A DNA stretch of 64,000 nt from positions 22,875,068 to 22,939,067 of the forward strand of contig NC_090952.1 in the NCBI RefSeq assembly GCF_040807025.1, written 5' to 3'. Below are positions 50,401 to 61,120 of this stretch, one piece after another. This DNA is from Struthio camelus (lineage: Eukaryota; Chordata; Aves; Struthioniformes; Struthionidae). The notes beneath the pieces are model-generated. The model did no database searches and was not told where the DNA came from. It was given only the letters and a program-made list of their open reading frames with translations. The stretch's first letter is position 1; every line of letters begins with the position of its first letter. A program made the translations under genes and the position numbers.

Positions 50401-50900
50401 GCTAGCAATAAAGGTGAAAACGCTTTGTAATAGTGGTTTTGTCATAACCGCCCCTTCCCATTGCAGAGCAAAAGCAGGCAGTCGGTGGGCGCAACACCGA
50501 GCGACTCGCACGTCTGGGAAAGCGCCTTTGCACACATAGCGTGCCGAGGGCACGAGCTCCTGGAAAAGCCGACTTCAGTCAGACAAATCAGACTTATAAA
50601 CTCAGTCACTTCTGGGGAGGGGGCTAACGGCTGCTTTATTGCATTAGCCAGTGTCTTCATTAAGGCGGAGAGGAGTAACCGAGGGGCATGTGCACGTAGC
50701 GTGACTTCTCCGCCAGAACCCCGCAAACCGCCAACTGGCAGTTACTTGGCTCCTGGCCACCCAAATCCAAGAGACCATCTGGCAACTGGTTCCGTTATCC
50801 CTCCCCGCTTGACAGATGTACACTAGATGGTGTGGGAACAGCATTTTACACAAGCAATTAGTTTAATCCTCAGCTAAACAGTTTAAATTCCAAGCTATTT
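47483..50900. other. Non-coding DNA with minor CpG rises
   Basis: Frames up to about 190 aa exist (for example 49562-50137 plus) but show no domain or plausible splice structure. An A run lies at 49268-49285 and a C run near 49513-49521. GC rises occur at 49330-49720 and 50110-50260. Confidence 0.4.
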
Positions 50901-51200
50901 GGGAAAAGAAAAAAAAAAAAAGGAAGAAAAAAAAAAAACGAAAGCAAAACACAAACTAGCTTCTAATTTCAGCAGGAATAACCATCCAGCAGCCCGTTCT
51001 GCTGGTTTCGCTGCCGACGCGTACGCCCGGGGCTCGCCGACGTCCGCTCCAGGGCCGCTCGCCCCTGTGTCCGATCCCACGTGTCGGACAACAGAAAAGG
51101 GCCCGATGTGTTTGGAGGCTGCGGGTAGGCGGCCACCGCTCCAACGGCCCCGCAGCCGGAGGGTCCCGCAGCTAAAACCCAGCTGGGCAGTGGCTGGTCT
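50901..51200. promoter_or_regulatory. A-rich tract followed by a CpG-rich patch
   Basis: An A/G tract (about 50901-50938) is followed by a CpG-dense stretch at 51005-51175. There is no first exon that I can assign. A CpG-type promoter or enhancer is possible. Confidence 0.35.
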
Positions 51201-51379
51201 TCGACATGCAAATTTGTCCTGACTCCGGCTCCCCCGTGACCTTGGGCAAACCCCGTAACCTCTGTGCCTAGCGTGCGCTGCTCCCCTTCTCCAGAAAAGG
51301 GGGCAAATTATGGGATTTTGCTTACAGGGAGCGCTAAGGAGGAATCAGTTAGGCCCTGAGAAGCGCTTCGAGCACCCCG

Positions 51380-52470
51380 AATGGGAGGAATCACAGAAAT
51401 ACAGAATATTGTTATTAATTACACTAACTGATTAATTATTATTAAATTAGAACAATTTTACTCTCTGAAGAGGAGAGAGATTTGTTTCCCAGCCATTTCT
51501 GTTGCTCGCTTCCTTAAAATAGTGACTTTCCAACTGGAGAAGACTGAATGAGGAGCTTAACCCAAATAAAATAAATTGCCAGTAATTTCTGGTATCCCCT
51601 ATGCCATTATTGAACAATTTGCATTTGAATCGGGGCTTTTTCCATCACAATCCAGCTTCACCTGATCCTGCTCTATAATCACCATCCCCATTTATGAAAT
51701 CCCAGCATGCTGCCGCAGAAATTATGTCACAAATTCATCATTATGACTTCCCCAGCAGGAGCAATTGGAGCTGAAGATTGGCTGTAAAAGTTGCCTTTTT
51801 ACCAGCCCTGCTTTAAAGATATATTAATATTTTTAAGGTACAGAACTGAGATTAGCTACCGTAGGGAATTACGCGAACATGTCATAAATATCCTAGGGAT
51901 ACACGATTACACCCATGAGTCACAGGAGCCGTAAAATATGATCAAGAGACTTTATGGAGGATGATCTTTGAAATCAACTCCTAATCTCTGAGAGGTTTAC
52001 ATAAAACAGACTATTAGTTAAAAAAAATAGTAATTCAAAATTCAAAAGAGAACCAGACTCATAATAGCAAAGTTACATCTATTGCGGTCGGAAAGGCTTA
52101 TCTGTCAAAGCACTCCAAACGACGAGGCTTACAGGTTTGCACACTCCTTTGATAACATGATAATTAGTTAGGTACCGTGGCAGGAAAAATTCAGAGAGCG
52201 AACTTTTGAGGTAAATAATTTATATTTAAATATTTTAGAATTTTCCCACCAGGCTACGTTCCGCTTGCTGCCACTTTTCAAAGACGGGCTGTGTTATATT
52301 TCCTAATGAGAACCGCTGCAGAACCTTGACACTGGGGAAAACCTTAAAACAAAGAATATTTAGGCTATAAGCAATGTACTTTGCCAGTAATTGTCTTATT
52401 ATCCTTCTTAATTAGTGAAAATAAACTACATTGGAATGAAAGCCTTCTTCCTTCACAGCTCGAGCCAAGG
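51380..52470. promoter_or_regulatory. AT-rich, enhancer-like block
   Basis: About 1.1 kb nearly free of open frames, with clustered TAAT/ATTA cores (for example 51414-51450), a SOX-type site abutting a POU octamer at 51612-51624, and AT-rich cores near 52200-52240. The texture matches conserved neural enhancers near ZIC genes, but conservation cannot be tested from one sequence. Confidence 0.45.
51612..51624 (+). promoter_or_regulatory. Adjacent SOX and POU (octamer) sites
   Basis: GAACAATTTGCAT joins a SOX-type GAACAAT to a perfect octamer ATTTGCAT, the two sharing AT. SOX/POU pairs are typical of neural-progenitor enhancers. The order and spacing differ from the classic SOX2-OCT4 composite, so binding is inferred only. 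Confidence 0.4.
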
Positions 52471-53950
52471 GGAAAAAAAAAAAAACAATGGAAAATCAAG
52501 AGCGCCTTACAGAGGACATAAGGCCTGGTTTGGGGACCGTACGCTGCCGTTTTAGTGCGGGCTTGGTGGCAGGATGCTCTGGGCAGCTCCAAGGGGTGAA
52601 ACCTGGCACGAGGGCTGGGATGGCGATGGCACGTGCCCACCATCGTGGCCGAGAGGGCTCGTTAACTTTTCGCATGGCTTTTGATAAACGCTCTCCCCGC
52701 GTGCTTCATTAGTGCTCCACTAAACGCCTCCCCTCCATCGATCCGACGGCCGCGGAGCATTTTCCCGGGGGCCGGGGAGCCCGCCGTGCACGACGCCGGC
52801 CCCCGGGAACGGCTCCTGCCGCGGACAGGGGGCGGGGTGCCTCCGAAGGCAGACGAACAAGGCGTTTGGGTTGATAAGAGGGGGCAAAGATAAAGGAACC
52901 CACATTTCCCTCCCCATCGCATGCACACGCTGGTCTCTGCTCCCCGCTCGCATCCCTCCCCAGACCGTGCCCTCCCTCGCGACGTTCCCATGCTCCGGCG
53001 CTCGCGCCCCGGGCCCTGCCCGCCCGGCCGACCGGCCTGGGGGGCTGGAGAAGCGGCTGCTCCCGCGGCAGAGGCGGTTGCAGCTGACATGTGCCCGTTC
53101 CTCACCGCAGAGACCGTTCCCTCAAGCTGCCATCAGTTTTCATTTGTGCTAACACAAACTATGGCAGCTGGAAAATTACCCAGCTATAAATCACTGCAGC
53201 TTCGTTGTCAGCTATTAGTCCTCCAGTTGGAGGCACAGATTTCGCCTCTTCTCCCCATCAGTTTTCCACCTTTTCTAAACTAAAAAGGAGGAAAGAGATA
53301 GGAAAGATGTCCTATATTTAAAAACAAGAAAGCTTTCTCTAATGTTTTTAAGCAGCCTGGCAGGTTAATTATTTCCTTCATATTTCCTAGCACAACTGTT
53401 TGACTGGTTAAACAGTCCCATCCCTTTCAAACCAGCTCAACCGGACAGACACTGCCAGGCAAAGGCAGTGAGCTTTTACTATGACCATGTAATTTAAGGC
53501 CCCAATTTTAAGCAAGCTTAACTTGGCCAGATGCTTACACCCTCGTCCAGGGCAGCATGGGTTCGGCCTGGCATACTCTAATATCAACTTCAAAAGCAGC
53601 ACTTCGGTGCTGATGCTGCTGGAAATCCCTCACTGGCTGCCGGGAGTCCCCCGGCTTCCCAAAGAAACGGTGCGGGAGCCTCGGCCTTTCGCTCACCGGA
53701 GCTGTCCTTCGCAGGGCAGGAGAGCACACGATTTTGCCAGACAAAAAGGTGCAAACCGGGGGTTTCTGCCCTCCCCGAGTTGCAGAAGATGGGTACTGCG
53801 AACGGCCAGTAACCCTTAGCCTTCAGGTCACCACGGCTGTACATAGGCCTTATTTTGCCCTGGTAAGTCTGTTCCATTGCAATTGCACTCTTACGCTTCC
53901 GAGCGGCAACAAGCAATAATGAATTAATAGAAAACTTTCCCGTAGATCTG
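52471..53950. promoter_or_regulatory. CpG island (52.72-53.07 kb) and flanks
   Basis: A compact CpG-dense stretch at about 52720-53070 with frames in all phases. No recognised exon on either strand. The flanking DNA to 53950 is ordinary non-coding sequence. Confidence 0.4.
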
Positions 53951-54640
53951 TCACTCGCAGTCCCGCAGTCAGACTTTCTGCCGAGAGGCCGGGGCCGGCG
54001 CGCCTCGCGCTCAGCCCTGCGCGGCGCGACTCAGCCAGGGGACGAGCAGAAGGGAACCCGGGAGCCGTCCAGCGCGCGGGGCGGGGGGAAGCGCCAGGGC
54101 GGCGCGTGGCAAGCCCCGGAGGGAGCAGCGCGCCCCGCACAGCCCCGGCCACGGGCCGGAGCAGACAAAGTGAAGACGCCACAAGCTGCATAACTAGAGC
54201 AGGCAGGACGGGGAGCATCCCGAGATGCCCAGGCCCTGCGTCACTCGGGAATTTGTGCGATAAAATACTCACCCAGAGGGGAAACCACACATCAGTCCCC
54301 GCCTATTTGACGGATTGTCTCTTAATCCGGATTAAGTTTAACCCCGAGCGCGTGACCAGGCCATCCAAAGCGGGCACCTTTGCGCAAATGTAAAGGCACG
54401 AGCAGCATCTGCCGGCCGGGCTGAGCCAACCGTTCCCGTGGCTCCTGGGCGGTCCAGGGAGTCGCTCTCTGTGCCAGCCCCAGAGCCGCCGGGGGAGCGG
54501 CGCGTCCCTGCAAACACCCGCAAAACGCTCAGAGCCGCCCGGGCACGGGCCTGCCCGCCGGGGGCCGTGTTTGCTCCCGGCTCTGCTCCACCGCCACCCG
54601 CGCCCGAGGAGCAAGGCAGCTCCGGCTCCACCTGCGCCCA
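53951..54640. promoter_or_regulatory. CpG island; alternative CLYBL first-exon candidate
   Basis: Strongly CpG-rich from about 53960 to 54630. On the minus strand an ATG at 54189-54191 opens a frame reading MQLVASSLCLLRPVAGAVRG, another mitochondrial-leader-like start that loosely resembles rodent CLYBL leaders. No convincing GT donor follows it. As with the 19.4-kb candidate, this may be chance in GC-rich DNA. Confidence 0.3.
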
Positions 54641-56149
54641 GCCGTTTCTTCTGGTGGTCTCGCTTTTGGGACAAATCCCTCCCTTTTCAAATTCTTTAAT
54701 GCATCTTTTTTTGCCTGCAGGTCGCATCCACTGTCATTTCCTGTATTTCCCTTTCCCTGGAAAAATTACAGCTTCACTGAGCGCTTGGCCTTCTTCTCCA
54801 TTAATGGCAGCTCGAGAGGGAGATAAACATCCTCTGGACGTACAAATATAATCCTCAGACTGCAGGGTCCAAGTAGTTTGTGCCATGGCTCCAAGGCCTT
54901 TTCATATACTGCAAACCCTGTCAAGAAGCAGGACCGGAGGGAAACAAAACCAAAAAACAATGGGAGGCATGTGCACCTCTCATTAACCCCCCTTTCCATG
55001 ATAAGCAAAGCAGCTCGGGAGCCCTGTTCTCTCTGCCCCTGTAATAAATCTCCCTATTTTACTGTTTGATGATGTCAAACATCTAAAAGTTTTCCTTCAG
55101 TTGCAAAGAGAACATTTGGGTAAACCCTTGTTTGGGTAGACCCTTGGGTAAACTCCGCAGATGCTAATGTTATCTACAAAATCCTGGCACTAATAACTTC
55201 ACGGAAAGTCTAAGGGCTTCCCATTTTGTACGAGTAAAGCTAATTAGTGCATGTAGACTGTAAATAAGAGGCATGTAGATTAGGAAGATAAAGTACCATA
55301 CTGTGAACTCCTTAACTGTAGTTATTTTTGATAGCAAAATAGATGATGGCCCTGACCTGGAGGTTCAGCTACCGCCTTGCAGCATCTCAACGTGAAAAAC
55401 ATCCTAGTTTTATCCCAGCAAAGTCACAAACTTCCCGCTTTGGTGTAAAGAAAACATACTAGAAGGATGCGCCGTGTCTCCAGGAGAGTTGCATCGCTAG
55501 TTCATTATCCTACTTAAAAGCACAGGCTGTCGTTAAGCCCTTTCCCACCAGCCTTCTGCCATGCAAAAAACGTTCTCCACAAGGTGAATCATGCTGTGGC
55601 CAACTCCTGACTTTGGCCTTGCCGAAGGAGCTAAACCAAACAGCTCGAACACTTCTCGTAACGCTTGCCCGAGGTTGTCCCTGCCTTTTGCCTGTGGCGG
55701 CTCCATCTGTAGGTTTCCGAGCCAACAGCACTCCATAAAGAGGAGCCCAACCGCAGCGTTTTGTACTAAAAGACGAGGCGTTTCCTCCAGGTACCCCATC
55801 CCTCTCCGCAGGCATACTTTTGGCTCAGACACATGTGGGAAATGTTAGAGGAAGGAGTCCCAGTGGACCAAAAAGATGCCAGAAATGAGTGCCAAAAGAC
55901 ACCTTGCAGCCAGGCAGTGCCTTTGCAGTGAAATAATATATAGAAATATAAAATACGTATAAAACCTTTGCCCCAGCAAAGGGGCTGACGGGACAAGAAA
56001 GCCTTTCAGAGGGTACCCGGTCCGCTCCTGCTGCTCGCTCCTGGCTCCTTGCCTCTCTCCTTATCTCCAGGTGAGGAGAAAATTGGAACCAGTTAAGAAA
56101 ACAATTACATTTTTAAAAACAGCAGCTGCAGCCGTTGCAGCAAAACCGC
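54641..56149. other. Non-coding DNA with a short tandem repeat
   Basis: No exon was recognised. A 16-bp unit, TTTGGGTAAACCCTTG, occurs at 55115-55130, recurs with one change at 55131-55146, and a partial third copy follows to 55153. The unit contains an inverted GGGTNNACCC. Confidence 0.45.
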
Positions 56150-57293
56150 AAGTGCCCGAGAGGCGCTGCCTGTTCGGCCACACAAGCAGCCCAGCACCGG
56201 CCTCGGGCTCAGGAGGGACCCGTCCGCCCTGCGCTCCGCTGCCCAGAGCGCTGTGCTGGAAGTCAAAGCCCCGAAGGACATCTCAAGGGAGATATTTTAC
56301 TTCTCCTGTTAGCCAGCGGCTGGGACACTTGACCCAAAACTACAGGCTGGGAACAAGCCAGCGCTCAGGCCGGCCCCGGCTTCGGCGCGAGGCGTCCCTG
56401 CTGCGCGTGTGGGGGTGGGCTGCGCTTGCACCCCGGGGGGGCCGACCCGTCCCACCTGCACGAATGGGGCAAAAGCGCTTGGTCTCCCACATCAGGGGCA
56501 CAGAGGATTTTGGCACAGGCTCAAGAGCGGACAAGGGAGGTGACGGGCTGCTGCTGAGAGCTGGCTCAGGCCAGCGCGGGCAGGCCCAGTACACCCGGGA
56601 AGGCCCTGGGCTACTGCCTGGAGGTGGCAATGTGGAACGAATGGCTCGTCGCGAAAACCCCACCACTGCTGGGGCACCACTGACAGGACACCCGAGATGC
56701 TTGACATGCTCTTTGTTGGCGGCTCCGGCGTCTCATGCCTGCTTCTCCCTTGCCCTTAGTGTGCCAGTTTTCATCAGGAGGGATGCTGCGAACCGGCCCA
56801 ACGGCAGCACGTCCGGGAGAGTCGCCATCTCCCGATGTCACCAACAGGGTCCCCGAAAGCGCGCTTCTCCTCTCGGGTACCACTCTCCCTGGTCTTTGAG
56901 CGGCGACAGTCGGAAGCTGCGGGATGCAGCAAAGCGAGGTCGGGGGCAGAGGGCGTTGGGGACCTCGGGGCCTGCCCCAAACGCCCCCCCAGCGAGGGCG
57001 CCGAGCGGGCAGACACCCATCCCAAGCGACCCGACCCGCCGGGGCTCCCAGCGGTGACAGACCCCGCTGCCGCCCGCGAGCCGGCAGCCTCCTGCCTCGC
57101 GCAGTGCAGGGTGGACCCTGCCACCTTCCTCCCTCCCTCCTCTTCCTCCTCCACCTCCGCGCCAGCCGGCAGCGCCAGGTGAGGGCAGCGAGACCCGTGG
57201 CGCAGCGCGGCTCTGCTCGGCACAGCGCGGTTCGGCTCAGGGGGCCGCGGCTGCCCTCGGCCCGGCCCGGCACGGCACGGCCTGGCACTGGGC
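56150..57293 (+). promoter_or_regulatory. CpG-rich block 5' of the GPR101-like receptor
   Basis: The DNA before the receptor is strongly GC-rich with many CpGs, and open frames run through it in several phases, as expected when stop codons are rare. Frames at 56071-57057 (+), 56611-57288 (-) and 56774-57412 (-) show only Arg/Pro/Gly/Ala-rich low-complexity protein with no domain. I treat this as a CpG-island promoter or 5' region, not coding sequence. No TATA box or receptor N-terminus (Asn-glycosylation-rich leader, normal TM1) could be found in it. Confidence 0.5.
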
Positions 57294-58168
57294 ATGCTGC
57301 TGGCGCTGCTGCGCGCCCCGGACAGGCACTGCACGCTCAGCCAGCTGGCGGCCGACCCGCTGCAGGGCGCCTCGCTGCCCGCCCTGGCACCGCTGCCCCA
57401 GCCCCTCTGCACCGCCCTGCTCTGCCTCCTCCACCTTTTCGCCTTCGCCGCCGTGGTGGCGGTGGAGCGCTACCTGGCCGTCGCCCACCCCTTGTCCTAC
57501 CCGGCCTGCCTGACGCCCCGCCGGGCCGCTGCCCTGGTGCTGCTCGCTTGGGCGCTGAGGCTGGCGCAGAGCACACCGCCCCTCTACAGCTGGGGCCGAG
57601 CCACCTTCGAGGGGCACGTCGCCCTGTGCACCACGGACAGGACCGCCAGCGCGTCCTATGCGGCCCTCTGCGCCGCCGCCGGCTTCCTGGGCCCCGCCGG
57701 GGTGATGCTGGGCTGCTACGGCACGGTGCTGGGGGCGGCGCGGAAGCAGAGCGCCCCGGTGCACCTCGGCCCCGGCACTTCAAGGTGGCCCAGGTGATCT
57801 TCGTGACGGTGTCCTCGCACCGCCTGCGTGCGGGGCCCTACAGCCTGCTGGGGCTGGCGCAGGCGGTGGGCTTGGCCGTGCCAGCCGGGCTCAGCACCGC
57901 GGCGCTGCTCCTCTTCCTCTCGCAGTGCTGCCTGCATCCCTACGTCTACAGCTACATGCACAAGGGCATCTGCAAGGAGCTGGGGGCCTGGCTGCGGCGG
58001 TGCCCGTGCCAGGCGGCACTCCCCCCAGACGCAGCGGCATGGAGGGTGTTCGCACCCATGCTCTGTGCTGGCTTCGCTCCTTCCTGTCGAAGTCAGGGGC
58101 CAGCGTTTCACAGGACGCACCATGCTACCCTGGTATTTGCATCCGCAGTTGGCAGCATTTTGAACTAA
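57270..58168 (+). pseudogene. GPR101-like class A receptor, disrupted
   Basis: Two overlapping frames together encode most of a rhodopsin-family receptor close to GPR101. Frame A (ATG 57294 to TGA 57795-57797, 167 aa) covers part of TM1/TM2 through TM5. It carries the TM2 aspartate (D21), the TM3 cysteine (C39), ERY (58-60) with HPLSYP, the TM4 tryptophan (W86), QSTPPLYSWG (92-101), the ECL2 cysteine (C112), and the TM5 proline and tyrosine (P134, Y142). Frame B picks up at about 57774 with HFKVAQVIF (TM6). It continues to QCCLHPYVYSYMHK (TM7 and helix 8) and stops at 58166-58168. Defects: TM5 and TM6 lie in different frames, and loop 3 is reduced to about ten residues (very long in GPR101). 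The TM3 cysteine-to-arginine spacing is 20 residues instead of the class-wide 25. TM2/ECL1 is shortened, TM1 has no normal start or asparagine, and TM6 holds HRLR. An in-frame TGA at 57180 blocks extension upstream. Either a decaying gene or a GC-rich locus with assembly errors. Confidence 0.8.
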
Positions 58169-60789
58169 GCACGCGCTATTGAGAAATTTAATAAGCTTGT
58201 AAAAGATAATGGGACTGTCCATATTGCAGATTGCCATACAATGAAAGGCTTTCCTTGGAGGCTTTTTAATTAAGCTTTTCCTTACTGTTTTTAGTGTATT
58301 TTATCAGCATACGTGCTTACTGATTGGGGAAATGCACATATTGTCAAAATAATCACTAAATTAATTAAATTCTCTATTTTTCTGTCAGTAGGTATTGTCT
58401 GTACATACAGCCTTTGCATTTTGCACCTCAAATCCCTTATTGTCTTGCACATAGTTCATATTTAATAGAAATGAGAATATTGACCTAACTGAGCACCCTG
58501 ACAGGCGTTTAGCAGACGCTAGTTTTGATCTAAGTTTAGTTGAATTAAGCATGTCACTTTTGTACTTGAAGAGCACAGCAGCCTCAGGTTTCTGTTCTTA
58601 ACTCTGAAAGCAACAGCCACGTTTCTATAGGAATGCAGCTTTTTCATTCCTGCATTCAAGGGAAAACGAATTTATTCTGATCTGACCCATATGTAAAGTA
58701 ACATAAGACTGGTCAGAGAAAGAGTTACACCTGTGCTGAACTTCACTTACATAGCTATTTCCATTAGCTTCGGTGCTACAGCTCATGGGAATGAAATTAA
58801 ACATCACAACATCTGGTATTTGGTCCTTCTTGGTCCTATCTCCATCAGGAAACTACATGTCTGACAGCCATCCTTTCCATGCAGTCTGTGATTAGCATGA
58901 CCTGACCTTTCTCCATCCTTCTCAACAGTCATTTGCCTTCTCCCCCCTCCTTATGATCCAAAGTGCCTAATAGACTTTCTTTTAGGCCTGGTTTTCACAA
59001 CTGGATCTTCATACAGTGATTGCCGTTAAAGATCTCACCCACAAGTTCCAGCAGGGACCCCACGTCCGTATTAGGGCTTAGGAGCAGGCAAGGTTTGTTT
59101 AAACTTTCCTCCAGTCCTTCACAAAAGATCTCTCGTGAATGCTCAAGCTGTTGGCATAGTAGACTTAAACAATTTCTAAACAAATTTTAGATGTGAACTT
59201 AGAACGTGTTGTCAAGTCCAAAAGCACAAATGATACAAGGAGCATTAAGTAAGACAATAAAGACAAGCTTATGGCAAAAGATGTCCTTCCCTCACAACTA
59301 ATTGTGAGTGCTTCACATGTTTCCAGCTCCTCCACAGCAGCTCAGTTTAAATAGATAAGGGCATGGGCCCCATAGGCACATTGCCCTGTCCTCTCAACCC
59401 AGTTCTAGCACTCACTGTACATCTGCGTAGCCTCATTCCTGCATTCACGTTCCAAATCAGGAATGAAGATCAGGCCGCATCTGTTTAGCGCTATCCAAGC
59501 AAGTGGAATCAAATGTAAAACATCCAATACTGCAATTCCTTGTTTCTTTGAGATTCTGTTGTAACCTGTCAAGTGTTACTTAAAATATGACAAACACGAC
59601 ATTCTACAAAGTCTGTTGGAATTGGGTGGTTATTACATGGAAATTCTTACAACATATAAACAGATGCTTTGCTTTATGCAAGTCCATTACTGGAAGCACT
59701 GCAATAACAAAATGTAGATGCCAACACACCCACTTAGGAAAAGCTAACACTTAGCCCAATTTTTCCATTTTTCAAGAGGACACAAGAGGACAGGAAAGCT
59801 CAAGTATCTGTGAGCTGATAGGGACTGCTTTACTAAGCCCATTGCTCTAATCAGAGTAGACTTCAAGAGACAAGGGGCAGCGCCTCTCGGGCAGCGGAAC
59901 CCCAGCGGCAAATTTCACACCTGTTTACTGGTGGGAAAACAACAGTGGACAGAGTAGTTAGAACATGTATCAGCAACTGTCCAATCTTCCCTGAGTTTTA
60001 ACAGCTACAGTTCAGATAGTAGTTGATCATGACACTGATAGTCAGTCATGATACCACCTGTCCCAGGTCATCTTTGTAGCCTGCAAAAAAGAGTACCCTT
60101 ACAAATTCATTTAAAATCTACTCAAACATACAGCCCATGGCAGACGTTAATAGCAGACGCTGGAATTCTTGCTCAGCCTCAAGTGCAATTCAAAATGTTG
60201 GGGAGCCTCTTAGAAGTCTTGAAATTCCTGACAAAAGAATGCCTGCAATTTTATAACTGAAGAGGCTATTAAAATGCTCCTTCTCATATAACCCAACGTT
60301 TAGGAGCTAGCTCTGCAGCGTAGGAAGGAAGGTTTCATCTTTAAGAACCAACCATTCTCAAGCCCAGCTAAATTCACAACTAAGTTTCCTGGCAAGCTGC
60401 ACAAGCTTCTAAAGGCTAAGAACAATGAGATCCATGTTTTGGAGGGCTTACAGAAGGGGAAGGTTTTTGCTCTTTGGCAGATGTTCTTGCCCAGCAACAA
60501 TATTTTGGGGAAAGTTAGAGTAAGTGCACAGCTGAGGCACAGGTAACAGCAGCAGTAGCTTCAGAAGTCTCTGCCAGTTCTGCAGCCATGGATTCCAGTT
60601 ACCAACAGGTCCCTGTGCCAGCACAGATAATTTCCAGCCACACAGGGCAGCTAATAGGTGGAAGTCGTACCCAAACTGCTTATTAGCAGTATGAGACTTG
60701 AGAGCTATCAGCTGGCTGCTCCTGAACTAGCCAAACTTGTGCAATCTGTATTCAACTAGTGAAGGCCTAATTAACAGGAAAGGAGACAA
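58169..60789. other. Intergenic DNA between the receptor and TM9SF2
   Basis: This AT-rich convergent interval separates the plus-strand receptor from the minus-strand TM9SF2 3' end. There is no AATAAA close behind the receptor stop; the nearest form, AATAAG, is at about 58189, and a true AATAAA is seen only near 59257. No ORF has a domain, and no repeat was recognised. Confidence 0.6.
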
Positions 60790-60809
60790 GTCAGTGGGAA
60801 TTGTGCAGG

Positions 60810-60815
60810 TTTATT
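60810..60815 (-). other. Distal polyadenylation signal of TM9SF2
   Basis: A perfect AATAAA on the minus strand (TTTATT on plus) sits beyond a long T run in the sense orientation. It is the last AATAAA before the sequence loses UTR character, so I take it as the main 3' end of TM9SF2. Confidence 0.6.
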
Positions 60816-60920
60816 TGAACAAAAAAAAAAAGTACTGACATTTTTAATAAAGTCTACATTACACTAAATGCATGTACAATTGTAAGAAGAAAAACTAGTT
60901 GTAAAGAAGGTGCGGGATAA

Positions 60921-60928
60921 TATGTACA
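60921..60928 (-). promoter_or_regulatory. Pumilio-type element in the TM9SF2 3' UTR
   Basis: The minus strand reads TGTACATA, matching the UGUAnAUA consensus bound by PUM1/PUM2, which usually lowers mRNA stability or translation. Its place between the two polyadenylation signals would make it specific to the long isoform. An 8-mer match alone is weak evidence. Confidence 0.35.
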
Positions 60929-61114
60929 ATCATAGTTAAGTTAAAAAATTCACATTTTACATAAGATTTACTTGACAGTCCTATGATGGTATAACTGGTG
61001 ACCAGAAGAGGAAACAAAAAAAAAAACCCCAAAACACAAACAAACAAAACGCAAGAAACTTAACTGGGAGCTGTATAATGCACTTGTTGTTCAAATAAAC
61101 TAGTTCACAGAATT

Positions 61115-61120
61115 TTTATT
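61115..61120 (-). other. Proximal polyadenylation signal of TM9SF2
   Basis: A perfect AATAAA on the minus strand lies about 240 nt after the stop codon. It could give a shorter transcript lacking the Pumilio-type site at 60921-60928. Confidence 0.5.

Noticed and set aside
1..56000. Search for CLYBL internal exons and ZIC zinc-finger exons on both strands
   Set aside because: No stretch resembling the CLYBL LDCEDGVA, FVETAMGL or KQVIHP motifs, nor any C2H2 finger, was found by eye. These genes are inferred to lie outside, or only their introns to lie inside, the window.
56071..57057. 328-aa plus-strand open frame before the receptor
   Set aside because: Low-complexity product, overlapping long frames on the other strand, and no connection to a receptor N-terminus.
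56924..57770. Upstream part of the 414-aa frame that contains the receptor TM6-TM7
   Set aside because: Before about 57774 this frame is out of phase with the receptor and encodes only Arg/Pro/Ala-rich sequence. Only the part after 57774 is receptor-like.
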